From Chara braunii (lineage: Eukaryota > Streptophyta > Charophyceae > Charales > Characeae), in assembly GCA_003427395.1 (NCBI GenBank), contig BFEA01000138.1:176873-200102 (forward strand): a stretch of DNA of 23,230 nt, written 5' to 3'. Position 1 is the first letter of the stretch; every line of letters begins with the position of its first letter. The position numbers and the translations under genes were made by a program. Shown piece by piece: positions 17,819-23,230 of the stretch. The notes under the pieces were generated by a model. It was given only the letters and a program-made list of their open reading frames with translations. It was not told the origin of the DNA and searched no databases.

Positions 17819-18444
17819 GAACCGTGCATGGGAAGTTAACTTTCCCCCCTCTTTTTTTCTTCTCGCATCGTTATGGGGACGCTGCTGGGCAGTTGCCACT
17901 CTTATTTTCTTGTTCGCGAGGACTCGTGCCAGACGGGTGTATGGTTTTGGTTCATTTGGCGCCCGACTTTTTTTTTTTATTATCTCGGGTGGGGGAGGCC
18001 GAGATACTCTGTGAACGTGGGGAAACGTTCGCCACTCTAGCTGTGTCACATAGCAAAGCTTCAATGGAGGAGGATGGAGCATGGAAGGAGGATGAGGAAG
18101 GAGGTCGTTGATGATTGAGGAAGCTGTACGCAGCGCGGAAGATGAGGGGGGAGTACATTGATGATGGATGGAGGAGGGCAGTGGGTGGAGGGAGGGTTCG
18201 GCTGGAGGAGGGAGGGACGCCGAGGCGTAGAGCAGTGGAAGGAGCAGGACCTGAGCAGGAGCAGGAGAGGGAGGAGGACCAGAAAGAGGAGGGGAGGGAG
18301 GAGGCGGCAAAGTAAGCGCAGGAAGCGGAGGAGGAGGGCGGGGGATGAATTCAAGGGAGACCATGATTTTTTCCTTTTGTTTTCGTTTCCATTTTCTTCA
18401 GGGTCCATGCTGATATATGAAGGTAACTTCGTCTTATGAAGCAT
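17819..18444. other. gene-free stretch with long polypurine tract
   Basis: From about 18061 to 18355 the plus strand is strongly purine-rich (GGAGGA/GGGAGG groups). It gives long Glu/Gly/Arg frames on one strand and Pro/Ser frames on the other. These are composition artefacts; no domain is recognisable. Confidence 0.6.
18061..18355. repeat. GGA-rich polypurine tract
   Basis: Imperfect GGA/GAGG low-complexity sequence. Confidence 0.75.
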
Positions 18445-19132
18445 GGGGCCCCGTTAGACCCTCCTTGGAAAATCCTTAGAGGAATTGGGATGAAGTCATT
18501 GGAAAAATATTCGGTTTTCGGAGTCCTTGCTACACCACCTCCGAAGTCCATGTGTCCCGAGGAAAACCCTTGGAGGTCTCTGGTGGCCAATTTCATATGC
18601 GGCCGAGGGTGTAGATGTCCGTCGTCGTGCTGGGTCGTCCGGCGTCCTCGTCGTGGGCCATTAGCGGAGACAGGCAGGCCCACGGCAGGCTATCGGGGTG
18701 GGAAGAAAAAATTGGCACGAACATCCTGGTTCAAAATTTGAAATTTGAAACCTTCGTTATGACGCATCCGTGTCAGAGGCGTCCAGGCGGCTGGAGTGCA
18801 CAGTGGAGTGAAACGTCTGTGCGGAGGAGTACTGGCGGGCATTGGAACGCACAACGACGAAGCGCCAACGGTAATGGTCATCCTGCACGACATCGCCAAC
18901 GGGTTCCACCTTCCTCTTCGGGTTGTCCGTGACAATCCTGTGGACTGCCATAGCTGACCGCGCACGTCGGGGGTGCGTGCACAGCTGACCGCGCACGTCG
19001 GGGGTGCGTGAAGCGTGGGATTCGGTGAAGCGCGGAGAGTGCTGGTGCCATCTCCGTCGACGTAGAGACAAGGGAACGAGGGTGCCAGCGAGCGAAAGGG
19101 TGTTGGGCATTTGTGCATTGCACGTCGTGAAC
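18445..19132 (+). other. sequence upstream of the Harbinger transposase, possible element 5' end
   Basis: GGGGCCCCGT at 18445 could be the left terminus of the PIF/Harbinger element; the inverted GGGGCCCAGT at 23212-23203 would be the other end. A 31-bp tandem duplication (AGCTGACCGCGCACGTCGGG) lies at 18952-19013. No Myb/SANT second protein was recognised. Confidence 0.35.
18952..19013. repeat. tandem duplication, 31-bp unit x2
   Basis: Units begin AGCTGACCGCGCACGTCGGG and differ only in the last bases. Confidence 0.92.
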
Positions 19133-20442
19133 ATGGAGGGAGAGGTGCGGGCCGTCGGGAATGCATTGACGACTTTGGAAAGAAATGAGGTGGTTGCAGC
19201 TGTGTTGGCCGTTGCCATTCATTATCGCATTGAGAGAACGACAACTCACCTGAAGATGAGACTGTCCATTCGCAGGCAAAGGCAGCTCATGCAACGAGTG
19301 ATGGAGGCGCCCGATTGTGTGTCGTATTGGAATCCATTGTGCAATTCTGCTCTGCCATGGCATCGGGTGCGATCCTGAGGGCAACTCCGAGATGGTGGAT
19401 GCGGAGGACATGGGAGGATCTTCGGAAGCTGGATGACGCGGCGGAGGGCTACTATAAGGAGAAGTTGCGGATGACCCGTAGAGTGTTCCTGGAGATCGCT
19501 GAGGCGTTGTCCCCTCATCTGCACCGCAGGGTGACATTCTACAGACAACCTTTGATGCTTGATCACATCATCACATACGTGCTTCGTCGTTGGGCAAGCG
19601 GGGAGACATACGCGAGCAACGCGTCGTCATTCGGCATAGGTCGCGTATCGCGGTTGATTGCAGTGGAGGACGTGCCGAGGCCCTTCTGAGGGTGTACAGG
19701 GAAAAAATCGTTTGGCCCGGGTTGCGGTGGCTGCTCTGTGCGTGTTTGAGGCGACGGGTTTCCCTATCTGCTATGGTTGCATAGACTGCACACACATCTA
19801 CGTGGACAAACCAGCGAATGCGCCATCCGAGAACTACTTCGACCAGAAGCATCATTTTTCGGTGGTTGCGCAGGTTGTTCTGGACTTATGTGACAGGCGT
19901 TTTCGTCGACTATCCCGCGAGCTATTACGACATCCGAGTGTTTCAGCTGTCCAGTATGTGGAAGCGCGCTGAAGAGGGGGGCCTTTTCCGTGGTCCTGAT
20001 GTGCTCCTGCTGATGCAGACACACGGATACATCCTTGACGATAACGACTCTCCTCCCATGGAGTGGATCCTGGTGCCTTTTGGAGGGACCGATCAATTCG
20101 CGGACGAGGAGAGGTCCGACAACAATCAAAGGTTTCCAGAGGAGTGGTGGAGAGAGCTTTCAAAAGGCTAAATTGGACGTGGAGGTTTTTCCTCCACACA
20201 CACAAAACGAATATGGCACTCTCCCGCAACAGTTCCAAGCCGTGTGCATTATGCACAACATCCTCCTGGATGCTGGCATCGACTTCGACAACAACTTATT
20301 TTGGGCGGTGGACGGGAATGGTATGTGCCGGCGAGTGGACTTGGGGATGAGTCACCCACCCCACCCCATTGCGGAGAACTTCAAGTGGCCTCGGGCGCTA
20401 GCCTTGCGAGAAGCACTTGCGGAGCACATAAAACTCGAGTGA
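19133..20442 (+). pseudogene. PIF/Harbinger (HARBI1-like) DDE transposase, frameshifted
   Basis: Conserved segments appear in order across three frames: ALPWHRVR, then RRTWEDLRKLDDA, YYKEKLRMTRRVF, YVLRRWASGETY, SFGIGRVSRL, ALLRVYREKIVWP, GFPICYGCIDCTHIYVDKPA, NYFDQKHHFSVVAQVV, DYPASYYDIRVFQLSS, EWILVPFGG, VVERAFKRL, TLPQQFQAVCIMHNILLDAG and a final IKLE-stop. This is the DDE_Tnp_4 superfamily nuclease that moves Harbinger elements. The catalytic triad codons persist: D at 19784-19786, D at 19929-19931 and E at 20150-20152. Frame changes are needed near 19375-19390, 19671, 19720, 19886-19905, 20130 and 20210, several explained by single-base deletions. Restored length would be about 435 residues, normal for the family. 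The changes are small with no GT/AG structure, so decay fits better than introns. The ATG at 19133 is a best guess. Confidence 0.88.
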
Positions 20443-21219
20443 ATGCTCTCGAAGACTCTCCACGACACTACCTCGACCATTGCTCTGTTGCGGAGGATGA
20501 GCGTGCTAATGTTTGGGATTGATCGGTGGGGGGGGAAAGGAAAAGTGGAGGGGGGGGGGGGGGGAACGTCGCTAGCGGGCTCCATGCGCTTGTTTTCTTT
20601 TTTTTAGTAGATTATTTATCCTTTTTGTGTTGTTAGTTTTCTTTTCTTGCGCGAAGAATTTGCGGAGCGCATGAAACACGAGTGACTGCTCTCGAAGACT
20701 CCACGGTGCTACCTTGGCCGTTGCTCTGTTGTGGAGGACGAGCGTGCTGATGTTGGGGATTGGTCGACGGGGGTGGGGGAAGGAAGGAGGGGGTGGGGGA
20801 AAGGGGGGAAAGGAAGGTGGGGGTGGGGGAACATCGCTGGTGGGCTCCACTAGTTGTTTTTTAATGTATTTTTTTGTCCTTTTCGTGTTGAACATTTGGG
20901 GCACTTGGTTTTTTTTTTTAGTAGATTTTTTATCCTTTTTGTGTTGTTAGTTTTCTTTTCTTGCGTGAAGCATTTGCGGAGCGCATGAAACACGAGTGAA
21001 TGCTCTCGAAGACTCCACGGTGCTACTTTGGCCGTTGCTCTGTTGTGGAGTACGAGCGTGCTGATGTTGGGGATTGGTCGACGGGGGGGGGGGAAGGAAG
21101 GNGGGGGGGGGGGAAAGGGGGGAAAGGAAGGGGGGGGGGGGGGAACATCGCTGGCGGGCTCCACTCGTTGTTGTTTTTTAATGTATTTTTTTGTCCTTTT
21201 CGTGTTGAACATTTGTAGA
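20405..21219 (+). repeat. three tandem copies of the transposase 3' end and G-rich trailer
   Basis: Copies start at 20405, 20647 and 20961 with TTGCGYGAAG-type sequence. Each contains TTGCGGAGC, the last codons and stop (IKLE-stop in the first, MKHE-stop in the others), then GCTCTCGAAGACTC, a GGGG-rich run and GCGGGCTCCA. Copy 2 has an extra T-rich segment, so the periods are 242 and 314 bp. Copies 2 and 3 are more alike than copy 1. An unresolved base (n) lies at 21102 within a poly-G run. Confidence 0.87.
20768..20830 (+). repeat. G-run cluster with quadruplex potential
   Basis: Many GGGGG runs separated by one to four bases (GGGGGTGGGGGAAGGAAGG pattern). Equivalent clusters occur at 20546-20565 and 21081-21143 in the other copies. 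Confidence 0.75.
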
Positions 21220-22642
21220 GCGATGGAGGGTGCTCCATCATCGATTTTATGCGGACGTTGCTACCCCCTGTTGTGGTGTAATGCGTGGTGTGTGGATTGC
21301 GTCCTAGTCGACCGACGGTCAGTCGTACTTGGGACCTCAGCCCCTCAATGCGTCGATTCGCGTACGGGTCTGATTGAGGGGCGTTTGACCGCTCGTACCC
21401 CCTATGCTACAGCGAACAAGAAACGCCCTCGGTCGGGCCACCTCTGCAATTGCATACGAAAAACCTTCGCATGTGGTATGGTAGCTCGACAGGGATACGC
21501 CCACTCAAGGGATGGTGACAGCTCCCGCGAGTGGAGGTAAAGCGGTGCCCCGCGTGACCTTGTCCTGTCGTAGGGACTCGCGAGAGGTACGGTTGGCGCA
21601 CTCGGCCGAAGCGGCAAACGCTCTTCCGCGACAAGTCCTGCCAAATCCTACGTGACGCGGCCGGGAGGGTCCCCCTGCGGGACCGATGCGTCCGACACCG
21701 GTACCAAAATTACTCAGAAGAATGGAAGAGAATAATATCACCACAACACATCCTCTCTCTCTCTCTCTCTCTCTCTTCATAGCATCCCGATGCAAACAGT
21801 CTCTCGCCTCGCACCTACACACAGTTGTTACCCCGCTTAGTCCGAGCATGCCAGCCAGGTTCGCCCGTGCGCCACAGTCCGTCACGGCCCCACGTCAACC
21901 CCACATGCCCAACACGAGCTCATCGAATCGCCCAACTCTCTACTCACCTTCCGAATCTCGCTCGTTGGTCGACCCTCTCGACCACGCTAACTCCCATAAT
22001 TTTTATAGAGAGCGAGTTAATCGCGCTTGCGAAATTTATAGCATGCATGCTTGCGCGAGATACCCGGGGTTGTGCTTAAGTGAACAAAGGAGGAGGAAGG
22101 AAGTGCCTACATCTGCATGGCCAGGCTGCTGAGTGGGGGACGTAGCCTCACTCCACACATCGATCCAGTCATGCAGCCGTTCCAACCAATTAGGACAGAG
22201 GAAGAAGTACACACGCACAGGGACGCCACAAAAGATATCAAGAACAGGAGGATTACAATTGCAATTATGCCCGCCAAAACAAAAGTTACACTTACACGCA
22301 AGGATTAAGGCGTGAAAAAAGTCAGGACATAGATCCTGAAGCGGCAAAGAGTGCGCAAGCAAGCAGCGTTGTGCAACAAAAATTGAGACGCACCTAAATT
22401 TCTGATTTCAATCCTAATTACAAAAATAAATTTTGAACGAAGAAAATTTCGAGAGCCCACAGGGGCTCGACCTTAGTTGAAAATTCAAAAAACAATTCCC
22501 GCGCGACAGCCGCGCCAAAATTCTAATTTCCCACAGCAGAACAAGAAAGAAGTTATGGCAACAGTTATCTTTCGCGCTCGCTAAGGCGCGACGAGCTACC
22601 AATCGTCACAAGATTTCATCGATCTCGATTTCGAAAAACAAG
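21220..22642. other. gene-free stretch right of the Harbinger repeats
   Basis: Has a CT microsatellite (21752-21776). Frames on both strands at 21028-21640 are moderately long but show no recognised domain. They may be remains of the same element or unrelated sequence. Confidence 0.5.
21752..21776. repeat. (CT)n microsatellite
   Basis: Short uninterrupted CT run. Confidence 0.93.
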
Positions 22643-23230
22643 AAAAGCAAGGGTGCCATGTAATTTTGCAGGCCCTCCCGACTCAACCCCCGAAGAAGCC
22701 TTGCGCAGAAAAACGCGTGGTTGCGGAAAACAGTTCGTCATAGTGGGCAATGTCGGACATGTTTCGATTGTCACCGACGCACAATCATCTTTAGGGCAAA
22801 AAACGGTACGACTGTTGGACAATGACCTCTTCCTATCGACTCTCTTGCTTCCAGGTATGTTGGCCGGTCCCAAAGGCCCTCTTTTATCACTGTTATCCCG
22901 TTGCTAAAGTCGAGGAACAAGGGCTCAAAAACCTTGGCACTGGGTATACGGGAAGAGCTATATTCGGGTGGAGGGGTACAAGTCTGGAGGGGGTGGAGGG
23001 GAAAGGGGGAGAGGGAAAGGTTGGTGGGGGGGTTATCCATAGCACAGGATGAAAGACGGGGGGGGTGTGTGGAGAGGGGGACTGCAAAAAACAACCATTT
23101 CGTCAAAATGGACTTTTGTTTTTTTAACCAATTTGAAGCTAAGTTTTTTGGCCGAAAACTAGTCCAAATTTGCTGCTCCTGAGGCTTCGGCATTCTTAAA
23201 ACACTGGGCCCCCTTGATGTATGTGGAATT
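22643..23230. other. unassigned frame and G-rich right end
   Basis: The plus frame 22653-22907 (84 codons) contains CGKQFVIVGNVGHVSIVTDA, LLDNDLFLSTLLLPGML, which has the look of a real protein fragment but no family I can name. A G-rich stretch (22962-23030, 23057-23066) follows. The inverted GGGGCCCAGT near 23203-23212 is a candidate transposon end. Confidence 0.3.

Noticed and set aside
17801-18364. 187-codon proline-rich minus-strand frame
   Set aside because: Opposite strand of the GGA-rich polypurine tract; composition artefact.
18878-19537. 219-codon minus-strand frame
   Set aside because: It is antisense to the conserved start of the Harbinger transposase, whose plus-strand motifs are clear.

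Overview
The window looks like nuclear DNA from a plant-lineage (streptophyte) organism with a large, repeat-rich genome and long introns. The evidence is a five-exon B-box zinc-finger gene of the plant BBX type (two B-boxes, no CCT domain), a decayed PIF/Harbinger transposase, at least three families of short inverted-repeat elements and very many GA/GT/AC microsatellites. A charophyte such as Chara would fit, but that is inference. I see no bacterial genes, rRNA, intact tRNA or CRISPR array.

Layout. 1-1907 is intergenic repeat sequence: a GA microsatellite, a palindrome, and four related ~122-bp palindromic elements, three of them spaced at 187-188 bp. 1908-3463 is a CpG-rich, then GA-rich stretch that probably holds the promoter and 5' leader of the BBX gene. 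The coding exons are 3464-3556, 7917-8013, 8593-8708, 9970-10425 and 12899-13093. Together they give 957 nt (318 codons plus stop) with matching intron phases. The protein has two tandem B-boxes (residues ~5-42 and ~56-91), a DLNSRP motif (242-247), an acidic VPEV motif resembling a COP1-docking VP motif (~259-269) and a basic C-terminus. The introns carry ~109-bp inverted-repeat elements, a 451-bp inverted-repeat element and microsatellites.

13094-18444 has no gene I can support. It contains many two- and three-copy tandem duplications, one more ~110-bp element, and three minus-strand tRNA-like heads with A-box and B-box motifs at tRNA spacing (probably SINE-derived). 18445-23230 holds the remains of a PIF/Harbinger element. 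Its DDE transposase reading frame (19133-20442) is broken by about six frameshifts although the three catalytic acidic codons survive. The stop-codon end of that ORF and its G-rich trailer are repeated three times downstream (20405-21219).

Only the BBX gene appears functional. Everything else reads as transposon remains, simple repeats and local duplications. I found no convincing undescribed multi-gene system. The best leads are the intronic hairpin elements, the 187-bp-spaced palindromes, the tRNA-like triplet and the candidate COP1-binding motif.
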